A stretch of 64,000 nucleotides of DNA from Azadirachta indica (lineage: Eukaryota > Streptophyta > Magnoliopsida > Sapindales > Meliaceae), in assembly GCA_022749755.1 (NCBI GenBank), contig CM040453.1, positions 7,710,102-7,774,101 of the forward strand, given 5' to 3'. Of this stretch, positions 11,845-23,868 are shown in pieces. How positions within the stretch are numbered: the first letter of the stretch is position 1; each line of letters starts with the position of its first letter. The position numbers and the translations under genes were made by a program. The notes below the pieces were generated by a model. That model did not search any database and was not told the origin of the DNA. It saw nothing but the letters and a program-made list of their open reading frames with translations.

Positions 11845-12254
11845 TTATATTTTATATCAAAACTTGTATTCAAACTTATGATGATTTTATCTTATGTAAT
11901 TTATTATTATTATTATTTTCTAATGAAAATTCTGTCATTTCCTATTCTAGACTTGTTTCGTTGTTTAAAGTATTCTATAATCATGCACAGGTAATTCTTA
12001 ACTTTTGATAATAGATCAAGCAACGCATGAGATCTTCTAAGTGTGAACTTCAAGCAAATGTTTCTTGGCATAAATTAAATTTTCTAAGTGTGAAATTTAT
12101 TAAGTAATTGCATAAGCAAAGATCTTGACTTGATTGTGAGATTTTTTCTGTTAAGTATTTTCATGATTATTCGTGGCGCAACCTTCTTAACTTGATGCTG
12201 CTTAACTTTTTCCAGATTGGCATTTGATCGATCTTAGGTTATTATTAATGGCTC

Positions 12255-12465
12255 TGAATCGATATTTTGTTGATTTGGTGCCTTTGGTGTTGATTTCTTT
12301 ATATCGGTATTTTCTCGATTTGAAAAAATCATTTATGGCTCAAGCGATTGCGTCACCTTTTCGAGATTGGTATTTTGTTGATCTGAAAGTACAGCTAATT
12401 AAGTTATATTGGTATTTTATCGATCAATACGTTTGCATAATCTAAATCAGTATTTTCTTGATCTA
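12255..12465. repeat. Degenerate short tandem repeats in Tat element 1
   Basis: The motif TATTTTnTTGAT / TATTTTnTCGAT recurs at 12263, 12309, 12371, 12413 and 12451 with irregular spacing of about 38-62 bp. It lies between the antisense gene and integrase. Short tandem arrays in this position are common in Tat/Ogre-type elements. Confidence 0.6.
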
Positions 12466-12861
12466 GAACTGGAACAAAAAAATAATTTCATTGCTTGACG
12501 AAAATTGCATAAGGTATTTAGACTTTTAACATTTTCGCATTCCATGACGTCTTGACCTCTTTCTCATCAGGGTGTTTAAGTTTTTATAAACACCTAACCT
12601 TACAACTTTAATGATCTTATAGGGTTCCTCCTAATTTGCTTCGAGGACTCCCTCTCCTGGTCTCTTCGTGTTTAGGGTGACTCATTGTAAGATTAAGTCA
12701 TCCTCTCTGAATGCTCTAGAGTGAACCTTCTGGTTGTAATATTTTGTTACTTTTTGTTGGTTAGCAGTTACTTTTAATAAAGCTCGATCCCTCTTTTCTT
12801 TGAGTAGGTCCAGGTTATTTCGCATATTCTCCTCATTTCAAGCTTCATCAAAATGACGAAC

Positions 12862-13299
12862 TCAGAATATTGGGACTCCAACCTCTAGTAGTATTACCGC
12901 TTCGAAACCAAATACCAGTGAGAAAAGTGTTTCACCAGTTATGATTTTTACTTTAATTTTGAATGCCCATAACACTCGGGGAAGCTGGTCTACCCATGAT
13001 CCTTTGTGATCATCTAATTTCTTTTTTAGAGTTTTCTTGATGGTCTTGTTCACGTCCTCTACTTGGTTATTGGCATTCAGATGAGTAAGAGTTACCATAC
13101 TGAGGTAAATGCCCAGGTTAGAACAAAATTCCTTGAAGCGACTGTTATCAAACTGCTTCCTATTATTCGCAATTAGCACATGAGGCATGCCAAATTTGTC
13201 AATCAAATTTCTTTCTACAAATGCAGTGACCTTTCTTTCGGTAATAGTGGCCAAAGATTCAGTTTCGACCCATTTCGTAAAATAATTGACTGCGATCAT
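12862..13299 (-). pseudogene. Integrase core fragment, Tat element 1
   Basis: The 145-codon frame shows the integrase core: DYFTKW-like start (NYFTKWVETE), the QFD block, the NQVEDVNKTIKKTLKK helix with the catalytic Glu position, and GFEAV near the end. The block normally reading S-D-N-G before QFD is ANNRKQFD here, so the second catalytic Asp is replaced by Asn. The integrase is therefore inactive as written. Confidence 0.85.
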
Positions 13300-13689
13300 G
13301 GCGTACTTGATCTGAGCTCTCTTGGTAGGTAAAGGCTTGATCAGGCCTAATAGCCACTAGACAAAAAGCCAGGTGCTAAGAAGTGTAGTTAGTTTTTCAG
13401 GTGGCTATTTTGGTATATCCCTACAAAACTGGCATCCTCCGCGCCTTATGATTCAGTGTGTTAAAGATTGAGCTCCTTTATGATCACCATATATTCCCAC
13501 TTAGGTTTCTTTAAGTACATAGCCTGCCTTCTATGAGGATAAACACTGTAGATACGACAGCTTGTGTCCTCTTTTATAAAGTACCCCATCCACAATGAGG
13601 TACCTAATCAATTTATTTTTGACCTTCCTTACCTCTTCTTTATTTTCAGGCAATTCACCCTTTTGCAAGCATTTTCAAATCGGGTCCAT

Positions 13690-13923
13690 TCAGGTCGACT
13701 TCTTATTGTACTCAAGTGTATGTATAGTAAGGGAGCTTTTTTTACCAACACTATTTGATGTTAGGAGCTCGATTAAGATTGATCTCAAAATCTTCCCTTG
13801 CAATAGTGACGCACGCTTTGCAAGAGTGTCTGCTCGAGTGTTTTCTCCTCTAGGAACTTGCTCTATGCTGACCTTCTTCATTTTATTCATCAACTGCCAG
13901 ATTTTATCCAAGTAGGCTTGCAT
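13690..13923 (-). pseudogene. Archaeal-type RNase H (aRNH) fragment, Tat element 1
   Basis: The segment VSIEQVPRGENTRADTLAKR matches the C-terminal part of the extra RNase H found in Tat-lineage pol, between the first RNase H and integrase. Its position right of integrase in a minus-strand element fits. More of this domain, broken by stops, lies at 13930-14280. Confidence 0.75.
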
Positions 13924-14432
13924 ATTTCCTTCCCGAGCTTGAAATCACCCGTTGACTTGATGTACCACTAGCTATGAATCACCTTTAACCTCTAAATATT
14001 GAACTTTGAGTGCCTACACAAGATTCAAATCGGCCACTAACACCTCATATTCGACTTCATTATTTGTGACTGTAGAGTTAAATTCGAGCACATAAGCTAT
14101 CTCCTTATTGTCTAGTCCTATAAGGATAATCCCTACTCCCCCTTCTTGCATATTTGAGGCACCATTTATGTACAACTACCACATAGGTTTGGGTAAAGAT
14201 TCTAATCTTTGGGTATCTATAGCTTCCCCGATTTGGCATATTACGAAATTCTCCATCATGATTGTTCCACGATAAAATCTGCTAAGGTCTAAGCCTTTAT
14301 TGCTCTGTACGGCTTAAAATCGAAATTAAATTCACTAAGTTCCACGGTCCATCTCATCAATTGCTCAGAAAGATCTGGTTTGTAAAAAATTTCTCTTAGT
14401 AGTTGGTCTATTAGTAACATGACCTTGTGCAC

Positions 14433-15384
14433 TTAGAAATATGGTCGTAATTTCCTAACAGCCACTAAAGCTAGTTTCTCTGAAGGTATATACTTGGTCT
14501 CGGCATCCAGCAACGACCTATTGGTATAATAGATAGGTCTGTGGACCTTATCATGATCCTTCTTAACTAACACCGAACTCACCGTATGGTCAAAAACAGC
14601 TAGATATAAGTAGAGAATGTCTCCACTTTGCGGACTAACTAAATGCAGAAGATTCACCTGGTAGCGCTTCAAATCCTCGAAGCTCTCTTTGTACTCGTCC
14701 GTCCACCGTATATTTTTCCCTTTTTTCATGACTTGAAAAAACTAAAAATATCTATCAGTAGCTTTCGAAATAAATCTACTCAGGGCTGCTAGCTTCCTAA
14801 TTAAGCTTTACAATTCTTTCAACGTAGAAGGTGATTTCATTTCTAAAATTGCCTTGATTTTCTGGGAGTTGGTTTTGATTCCTCTTTCACTAACTATAAA
14901 TCCCAAAATTTTCTCTAAACTCACTCCAAAAGTGCATTTTTTTTTTTCGGGTTCAACTTTATTTTGTATTTTCTGAGAAGTGAAAAGGTTTCTTCCAAAT
15001 ACCGAATGTGGTCATTCATATTCATGAATTTTGTGATCATGTCATCTATATACACTTCCATTGTTTTCCCAATCAAAGATTTGAACCCTCGATTCATCAG
15101 CCTTTGGAAAGTGGTCTCGGCATTTTTCAATCCAAAAAGCATTACCTTATAGCAATATAGCCCATGATTCATGATGAAAGCGATTTTTTCCTGATCGGGT
15201 TCATACATCCTGATCTGGTTGTATCCCAAAAAAATGTCCCTAAAAAGCTTAAAAGTTTACGACTTAGTGTTGCGTCCACCAACTGGTCAATTGTTGGAAC
15301 TAAGAGCCTATTTTTGGGACACACTTTGTTCAGATCCGTAAAGTTCATGCACATCCTGCATTTTTTGCTCAACTTCTTCACCAT
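14433..15384 (-). pseudogene. Reverse transcriptase-RNase H fragments, Tat element 1
   Basis: Right to left: RT N-terminal block (DLNKVCPKNR, PTIDQLVDAT; 15169-15384), RT palm with YIDD near 15040-15056 (14921-15229), then RNase H with FDHTVSSVLVKK, RPIYYTNRSLLDAE and EKLALVA (14433-14729). YIDD replaces the commoner YVDD. Stops and frame changes between the parts show decay. Confidence 0.88.
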
Positions 15385-15829
15385 TACTATATTGGCGATC
15401 TATTCTAGGTAATAAACCTTTCAGATGAAGCCATCTTTTAAGAGTTTATCGACCTCAATGCGAATCACTTTTTTTCTTTACTAGTTAAACACTCTTATTT
15501 TTTGCTTCACAGGTTTGAATGCTGGATTCGTTGTAAGGTAGTGGGGTATTATTTTGGGGTCGATACTCGGCATATCATTGTACGTTCACGCGAAAACATC
15601 CACATGTTTCTTCAAGAATTTCACCAGCGTCCTCTTCTCCTTTTCCAATAACCGAGATCCAATCTTGGTCACCTTCTGCGAGTTCTCCTAGTCCAAAACT
15701 ACATCCTCTAATTGTTTAACAAACTCGACTACAAATTTGTTGCCCTCCTTATCAGGTTTCGATTCCTGTTGTTGCAGGATTCTCTTCTGCTCTCTACTCT
15801 CATTGCTTTCATTCATACCCTTTATATTT

Positions 15830-17560
15830 TAGGTGGTAATGTGCTACGTTCACCTTGAAGAGACTACGAAGCAGTTCCTCGATTGTTCCTAGTCTCGTCG
15901 AACCACACTAATTCTTTCTTTCTACCGCTTTAGTTAATCTTAAGAATGGTCTTTTTAAGATTATGGAATACGACATTTTCAAATCGACCACCTAAAAAGT
16001 TAGAATGATGGTCTTTTGATAAGGTAGACTTCTTATGGTTACTGGTAACTAGACTGTCCCGATGAGGAAGGTATAGGATTCTACAAATCTATATAAGGTA
16101 GTATCAACTAGCCCTAACCTTAGATCTTTAATGTTCAATGAATCCAAGGTATCTTTGAGCTTTCGGTGTCTATTAGAATTTCACTGATTTCGGTTGGTCC
16201 TAATCCCAATGTGACCAACAGGGCATCGTCGTGCAAGTAGTTCACACCCATCTCGTCTTCATCTGTGAGCATGATCGATGTTGTAACTATTCGAGACTTC
16301 CTTTCAGCACACACATATTCATAACATGGGCACTGGCAGTTGTATTCGGTAGGGAATACTTAGCGTAATTCTTCTTGATTTTGTTCGAATTCCCTATTAA
16401 GGTCAGTTTTTCTAAGATAACCAGACTTCTTTGCCCCAGATCTTCATTTAGATTTTCTTGATTAGTCCTACTTGGTCCCCCTCGCAAATGTTCTATATAC
16501 CAATCACGATATCCATTTTTGACCAACACCTTAATTTGCTCTTTCAAATTCAAGCAGTTGTTAGTCGTGTACCCATAGTCCCGATGAAATGCGTATACTT
16601 TATCCCTAAGCCTTTTATCCTGATTAATCTTCAATGGCCAAGGATCTAATACCAGTAACCCTAAATCTTTGATATCCTCGTAGATATCAGCTAAAGATGA
16701 ATTAAGCGGTGTAAATTTTCGTTTATCCTGCACCTACGCCACTCTCTTTGCTTCTTCTTTTGGCAATGGCAAGAGCTTATCTTTCTCGAGTGCTTTACCA
16801 TTCGACCAATCAACCTTCAGTCTTTAGTAATCTTAATCTCTTCTCAGTCCGGGTCTTCTATCGTGAGAGTTTTTCCTCTTTTATCCTCCGCCCACAAGGT
16901 GCTTGTTTTTTCGTGTGATCCACTCACCCTTTTCTCTTTTTGTCTGAGGAGGACTTGATCTTCTATTTATATCTCATCAAATATTTCTTTTTGAGCCTAC
17001 TCATAGGTCGTCACATTATTCTTATAGATCGCGTATTAAGCTCTTTCCACACGCAATCCCCTTCTCAATCCTTCTAACGCCAAAGGATAATTGAAAGCTC
17101 CTAGCTCCATAATCTCATCATGGTATCTCTTGGCGAAACTCCTCAAACTTTCTCCCCAACCTTACCTCAACATCAGCAGTGAGCTCATGCTTTTGTGAGT
17201 CAGTGTTGCTCTCTTGAACTCGTTAGTTAACATATCACATAACTGAGTAAAACTCCCAATCGAATCTGGTTTCAGGCTTTTAAACCACTTTCTAGCTTAT
17301 CCCTCCAATATCAGAGGAAAAGGTCGGCAAATCTAGAGCTCAGTTAGACCTTAAATATGCATTATTTCTCTAAATGACTCTACATGCAAAATTGGGTCAG
17401 ATTTTCCTTTATAAAGGATGATCTGTAGCATGTTGAATTTTCTTGAAAAAGTCAATTCTTGGATTTCTCTCATAAAAGGAGATCCAAGGTTTATTTTCAC
17501 AACAATTCCCCTTTGTTCTTCCTACTTATTCTTTGCCTTAAATTCCTCTAATAGTTTTTT
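15830..17560 (-). pseudogene. Gag and protease remnants, Tat element 1
   Basis: The minus strand at about 17100-17330 encodes a gag segment of the ESLRSFAKRYH type, continued by a zinc-finger-proximal region at 16287-16733 (KVYAFHRDYGYTTNNCLNLK). Protease-like sequence lies at about 15960-16260, matched by position to element 2. All are interrupted by stops. Confidence 0.7.
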
Positions 17561-18430
17561 AAGGCATTCTTCTGCTTCTTGCCTATTAATTACTTGATAA
17601 GCATGATCTTCGCCTTAATTTCTTCCGAATTTATATCCTGCTCGACCTCAAGTAAATTTGCGCACATTGAAGCTTCCTTCTTCTTTTATTGTTTCTGATT
17701 CAAATACGAACACATATCGTATGAATGCAAGCTCTGCTCAGTAATGCGCTTTGAATTATTTCCCTGGTCATGTTAACCTTGTAGGGACCGTGGCGTTGGA
17801 TCCCCTTGTATGGTAATAGGCGTATTAGGACCCGTATCTTGCCCTTTTTCATGGGTTGACTACTCTACAGCCTTTCTTTTCCTCTTCTGGGATGCGGTAT
17901 ATCTCCTTTTTCTTGAGGGCTCGGCTCCTAGCAGGTTGTGGTCGTCGTTGTTACTTTTGGAGCCTATCCCTCAGAGACCGCCGTCTTCTTTCTCATGGTC
18001 AAGCCTTGGCGCATGACTCTTTTCATGCTCTATTGGCGCGTTATTCCCTATTGATCTTCCTGCACCTTGTATCAACATTTGCTTCAACCCTTCCAACTTC
18101 TTTTACAAGGCCACCGTCGTATCTTCCAACCTCGCCATTTTCTTGCCTTCTCAGTATGTGAACGATAGCTATCTTTCAATTTCTACCGCAACCAATTCGC
18201 TTCACCCAGATCCAACCGAATTATTGTCTGGCTAAGTGGTTATAGATCCGAATTGGTTCACAAGATGGATTCCTTCTTGTTCGAGATTTCTTAGCGTTCG
18301 ATGGAAATCCCTAGAATTGTCTTACAGTAGACCTCTCTCCATTAAGTGCGGTCTTGCCAAATGATGTTTATCTTTTGCGGCCATCTTCGGTTCAACCTTT
18401 AAAATTCGACAATTGACTTCTTGTTCTCTT

Positions 18431-18448
18431 CTCATAGACGACGCCAGT
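18431..18448 (-). other. Primer-binding site of Tat element 1
   Basis: On the minus strand, immediately after the 5' LTR, the sequence reads AC then TGGCGTCGTCTATGAG. TGGCG is the expected complement of a tRNA 3' end (CGCCA). I do not assign the tRNA with confidence. Confidence 0.6.
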
Positions 18449-19041
18449 TGTTGATGTCAAAAATCTGTTAATTTCGACCTCAAACAATAAACTCTAAATC
18501 TCCCTAAATTGTAATGAGCTCAAACTTGCTTGTAAAACAAGTGAAGTCAGAGAGATAGCCAACTTGCCAAGTGTACACACTCCGATGCTTAAGTCAGATG
18601 GTTTGCTTAAGAGGAGAGAAAAATTCAGCAAAGGATTCAACAACATTTTAGCTAGGATCTAGTATACCTACCTTTCTTCTCTACTACCAGGGTTTTATAA
18701 ACACAGGGGATAACTATCTTCAGCTATTTTCCTAACCACATTCCACTTTCGCCCTATGATGGAAGGTGGGAAGGACGAGCGGTTAATGGATGAGGTGTTT
18801 GGTTGAATTTTCACCACCCACGTTGAACATGTTCGGATGGTATTTTTCTATCCCACCTAGGACACACTGAGTACGATTGAGTGATATTCTATACCCAACC
18901 TAGGCCAGCTTTCTTATTGTGACGAATTCTTTGCTTATGCTCAGTCTCGCAAGTTTTAAGTTAGTCTCGAAATATGTTAAAACTCGACCATATAGTACCT
19001 GTTGGTCTGGCCTACTTGATGTTCGAGTATTTTTCCAAACA
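18449..19041 (-). repeat. 5' LTR of Tat element 1
   Basis: 593 bp, same length as the partner LTR at 7726-8318. It begins TGTTGATGTC and ends TTTCCAAACA on the plus strand. Differences from its partner are mostly C/T and G/A. Confidence 0.9.
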
Positions 19042-21668
19042 TTTGTATCTTTTAGTTTCGCTCATAAATATATTTTTGATATTTACTAGCTAGTTTTATA
19101 TTAATTTCTACTTGTATTGTCACATTTATAAGATTAATGTTGGTTTTATGAAATTAATATTTATGTTTACATCTTTTACATTTTTATTATCATTGATCAT
19201 CTTTAACATAACAAATAATAAATTAATATGAAGGGAGATTAACTTAGCAAACTTTGTATAAAGTTCCATCCTTATCCTATTATTTGCATATATATTTTTA
19301 CTAACTTACAACTTTTCAACAAATATTCATATTCTTATTAACATATAATTTTAATTTAGTATAAAATAAGAATCTTACAAAATCAAAAATACAATTGTAG
19401 TTTGAAGAGAACAAGAGATTTTTTTTTTTAATCAAACCTCAAAGAGAGGCCAAATAAATTAAAAAACAAAGAAAGTTACAATGAAAGAGCCAATAGATCC
19501 CATAAAATGCTTGAAAAGAAGAACAATATTAATGAAAACGGTAGGTAGATAGCGATTAATTAGAAGTCTTTAATTTTAATTTTTATAACACAATCAATAA
19601 GGGATTAATTGAAAGTAATTAATAGGGAGATAAGACAGAGATTATCTGAAAATATTTAATCTTAATTTTTATTAAATAATTAATATTCAGATAAATCATT
19701 TATTTCTCACTTGTATAACTAATAAACAAAAAAAAATTACTTTCTAAATTAATTTAAAATTATTTAATTCTAGATATTATTAATCTTTAATTTCATCCAA
19801 CGGTTTATATTATTTTTATTATTGATACCGAAAAAATTATCTCAGTACTATATAATGACCGCTAATTCATATGCAAAATTTATATATTGAGCAAGGGACA
19901 ATTGCTAAGATTAGGCCCAACTCATATGAATTAATTTTGGGAAAGCCGAGATCAAGACAAGGCCACCATCTGCACGTCAAAGCCTCAAAGGTTTGGGTCA
20001 AGTTATGGGTTTTACTAAATACGCGCCAACATGTCTCAGTACACTTCTATGGAGTTATAAAATATCTCCTTATATTAAAAAAAAATCAGAAATGAAAAAA
20101 TGAGTTATAATTTTTCTTGTCCGTCCGTTCTGCATACCGAACCACGTGTAAATGATCCAAGGAGTAGTACAATTGGAATTAATTTATGCTTCTCTAATCC
20201 TTACAAATGCTCTTTAGAAACATGTAATTTAATAGCCGTTACGGTACAAAATATTTATAATTAATTAGTTAAAACAGCCCAAGGTATTAAGCAAAACAGC
20301 CTTAATCAGAAAAAACCACTCTTAACAAGATTGGATTAGTTGTTTAATTAACTTATTGATTATAGATTATCAATGACGCCTAATTTTTATTAAATAAATC
20401 ATTCTGTTTGTTATGTTAACATATGACTTAAAAATTCAAACAACGTCATTTAAACTTTTGTAACTTTAAAAATTTATTTTAACATGTTTGCTTAGCGAAG
20501 AAGAAATAATCCTCTAATTAATTATAGGATAAACAATATTATAATCTTTAAAATTAATATTTAATAAATTCAAGATTGAGAATGCTCGTGATCTTTCTGC
20601 AAATTAAACGCACCAAAATACAGGTAAAGTTAAGAAAGAAATATTAATTTACAGAAATGAAGAGGATATATTCAAATAAAAAACAAGAGAACGAGGAGAT
20701 CAGTACAAAATATAATTTATTCTAATTATCCATCTCTAATTAATTTCAATTAACCTTCACCTTCCTTGTTCACACTGTGTTAATTCCAACAATATTTATT
20801 AATAATTAATTAAAACATGTGCAAGCACACAACTACTGCAGTGCAGCAGCTGATCATCCCAACGTACAATTCATTCATCATTTCAATATATTTACATACA
20901 TACGACATTATAATTAAATTTTAAATATGGGATTAATAATTAATATATATATATATATATATAAATATGTATACACACGTAACTGATCAACTAAAATACT
21001 TCATAAATATCATGCACATTCCTAGCCTGTTCATACATCAAATTAATAATTGCAATTAAACTTTAGAATTGGATTTAATTAATTAACTTGAACCACTTAT
21101 TTATTTATAAGATAATTAATAATCATATTCAATACAATTAGTCAAAAAAGTAAAACGAATAATGGAGATCCTCTTCTAGTACAATAACTATACATGACTC
21201 GCCACTTCTCTACCCTCACAATTTTTTTTTTTTTTCAATATACAGAAAATGAATAAATGAAAAGTTAATGAATATACATGGATACTAACAAAATAAGAAT
21301 AATGAATTAATTAAAATGACGAGGAGGAAAAAGGCAAGCTAGTTACCTTGTAGGTGGAGGCGACTGCGATCTAGAAGATGGTGATGGCCTACAGGTACAG
21401 TAGCTTTAATTTATTCCCGTCTTATCAATGAATATCATCATGATCATCGTCGTCGTCGTCATCATCATCATCATCATGTCATCTAACACATATATATGCC
21501 CACTGTGGAAGCTGCTGCATCGAATCATTTTTTTTACACCGTGAAACCTAAAATATCCACGCCATGTAAACTCGAGGAATAATGTGTTATACCTCCGGAA
21601 AAGTGAGGTACCCCTTTTTTTTTTTTTTTTTTTTTTTAAGTCTTAGATACCCACTCTTAAAAAAAAAT
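19042..21668. other. AT-rich spacer of block A, no gene supported
   Basis: Contains the continuation of the split AT-rich array (19070-19165), sequence paralogous to block B (19880-20360 and 20580-21580), a (TA)n run at about 20943-20962 and a (TCA)n run at 21452-21478. Short open frames (for example 19871-20095) are not preserved in block B. Confidence 0.5.
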
Positions 21669-22292
21669 TTGAGATATTTTTTTGGATAATATTTTAAATA
21701 CTATTTTAAATATAAATTAACTATTTTATTATTGAAAAACATATAAAATAATTTAATTATTCTTTTATTAAAATAGTTTATTTAAAAATTATTTATAATT
21801 AATAATGTTAAAAATCTTCCTAATGGTCAACTTTTAGAACATTAATTGCAAGTAAATTTTAATAACATTAATTATAAAAATTTTTACAACATACAATTTC
21901 CTATAAGAAATTATTAAAAATTTTAGCAATATGAATTTTTTTTAGTTGTAAAAAATTAATTGTAAAAATTTTTACAATAAATTTTTTTACTATATATTGT
22001 AAAAATTGATAGTGAATTTTAGCAATATTAATTATATATAATTTTTGAACTAAATTATTTTAATAAAATGATCAATTTTAAAATTGTGTATAATTAATAT
22101 TATTAAAAAATTAACAATCAAAATATTATTATAATTTTTAAATTAATTATTACAATAATATCACATTGATTACTATAAAGTAAAAATAAGACCAATTAAA
22201 TTATTTTATATGTTTTTTTAATAATGAGGGGTAAAATAGTTAATTTATATTTAGAATAGTGTTTAAAATAGTATCTTATATGAGTATCTCAA
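21669..22292. mobile_element. Inverted-repeat (foldback/MITE-like) element in block A
   Basis: The arm at 21669-21757 is matched in reverse complement by 22194-22292: GAGATA..., ACTATTTTAAA, TATAAATTAACTATTTTA and ACATATAAAATAATTTAATT occur in both arms. The centre is AT-rich and non-coding. The region is absent from the aligned position in block B, consistent with insertion after the duplication. The superfamily is not assignable without clear target-site duplications. Confidence 0.7.
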
Positions 22293-23037
22293 GTTTTTAT
22301 AAAAATTTAAAACTAGCAAAAAAGTTAGGTGTTATTTCCATTTTCCCCAAAATCTAGAGGAGGTAAATCAAATTATCCTTAAACTCAAAACATGAGTGTT
22401 AATATAATAATTTTAAGAAAGGCGAATTTAAATAAACAAATTTTATTAAATAAAAAATTATTAAAATAATAATATAAACTCCTTATTTGTAAAAGAGAAA
22501 CGTTGAAATCTTAAGTTGACTTAAATAAAAGAAAAAACTACTTCCTAAATACCATCTTGTAAATTGACAAAATAAAAACACTTATAAATTATTTAAATTC
22601 TAAATTGTCGTGCATCGTATATGTAACTTATCTTCAAATTCATTAAATATACGATAATTAAGAATTTTATTAAATGTAAGTCTACATCTCACCCGTTTGA
22701 TTTTTTAAACTTGTACATGTAAAAATAAAATATTTAATCTCTCTTAAATGTATTTATGTTGAGAAAATTGATATATACTCTCGTATAATTAATTTGTTTG
22801 ATCGATCGTAAATGAAATACAAAATTAGAAACAAAATGAATTACATCATATATAAGGACAATACATATAATTTAGTATTTTCTAATTTCACAAATCATGA
22901 AATTGTGAAAGAATTTTAGAGGTAGTTTGGTTACAGTTTCATGATTATAAAATTTTAGCAGTTGTACGTGTCAGCTGGAAAAACAAAGAATGCACAGAAA
23001 TTTGGTGCACCAGAGAGTCTCTTCGATGAGCGTCTTC

Positions 23038-23045
23038 TATAAATA
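23038..23045 (+). promoter_or_regulatory. TATA box of block A MIR172 locus
   Basis: TATAAATA, preceded by GGTGCACCA (about 23004-23012), and paralogous to 49996-50003. A CT-rich leader follows, so transcription likely starts near 23070. Confidence 0.7.
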
Positions 23046-23514
23046 AGCACTCCGAGCAAACCCTTCCTCCTCACCCACTTCTCTCTCTCTTTTTCTTCTT
23101 AGGTTTTTACTTTACCCCTATTTGTTATATAGGCCTCTTCTTCTACTTCAAGGGTTTTCTTCTCCTGCTTGTTCTTAAGGAAACAGTAGTTTCAGTTCTC
23201 TCTTAGATCTTCTTAGCTCAGTTCCTGTTTATGTTGGTTTCGTTTTGGAAATTAACAGTAAATTTGTGTTTTAGGTTTCTATCTGTACCTTGTAAACCTC
23301 TGTTAATTGCCATGTCATGTTATCTCATGCTTTTTGGCTGTGGCAGTCAGACACAATAAATCTCACTAGTACAATTCTCTCTTCTTTTTCTTCCTTAACT
23401 TTTCATCCAGCTTCAACCTCCATTTAGATCAAAGTTATTGAATTTTTTTTTCATCTTATTTATGTAAATATATATTGTTTCCTGCGGAAACGAATCCACG
23501 AACAACAGTCAATC

Positions 23515-23612
23515 AGTCATTGTTTGCTGATGCAGCGTCATCAAGATTCGCATGCTGATGGGTCGAGCAAAGCAGTGAGAATCTGATGATGCTGCATCGG
23601 CCATAATTGACT
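23515..23612 (+). ncRNA. MIR172: miR172-like hairpin A1, mature arm with 1-nt deletion
   Basis: A foldback closes from AGTCA (23515) to TGACT (23612). The star arm is at 23532-23552 and the mature arm at 23578-23597. The mature arm reads AGAATC-TGATGATGCTGCAT, one T short of canonical miR172 (20 nt instead of 21). The star arm has two substitutions against hairpin A2. The deletion falls in the target-pairing half, so this hairpin is probably non-functional as miR172 or makes a variant. Confidence 0.85.
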
Positions 23613-23732
23613 ATATCTCGTCATCATCATCATCATCATCCAGTTTCAACCTCCATGTAAATCAAGTTATTGAATTATTTGGTAAATAGATACTGATTCC
23701 CGCAGAATTGAATCAATGAACAACAGTCAATC

Positions 23733-23832
23733 AGTCATTGTTTGCTGATGCAGCATCATCAAGATTCACATGCGAATGGGTCGAACCAAAGCAGTGAGAC
23801 TCTTGATGATGCTGAATCGGCCATAAATGACT
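23733..23832 (+). ncRNA. MIR172: miR172-like hairpin A2, mature arm with two substitutions
   Basis: The foldback runs from AGTCA (23733) to TGACT (23832). The star arm (23750-23770, GCAGCATCATCAAGATTCAC...) is canonical. The mature arm (23797-23817) differs from miR172 at position 4 (A to C) and position 19 (C to A). Position 4 lies in the seed region, so AP2-type target pairing is weakened. Confidence 0.85.
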
Positions 23833-23836
23833 ATAT

Positions 23837-23868
<32 letters not shown>

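Larger units (their letters stand above)
7726..19041 (-). mobile_element. Tat-lineage Ty3/gypsy LTR retrotransposon, element 1 (decayed)
   Basis: Two 593-bp LTRs bound the element (7726-8318 and 18449-19041), each starting TG and ending CA. The flanking 5-mers are TTTAT (7721-7725) and TTTGT (19042-19046), a target-site duplication with one change. Gag, protease, reverse transcriptase, RNase H, a second (archaeal-type) RNase H and integrase fragments run right to left on the minus strand, broken by stops and frameshifts. Between integrase and the 3' LTR is a gene on the opposite (plus) strand. An extra archaeal-type RNase H and additional ORFs near the 3' LTR are known traits of the Tat lineage. 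The LTRs are well diverged, largely by transitions, indicating an old methylated insertion. Confidence 0.92.

Noticed and set aside
23838..23868. (TCA)n tract as a possible CRISPR-like or regulatory array
   Set aside because: Simple trinucleotide microsatellite without spacers.
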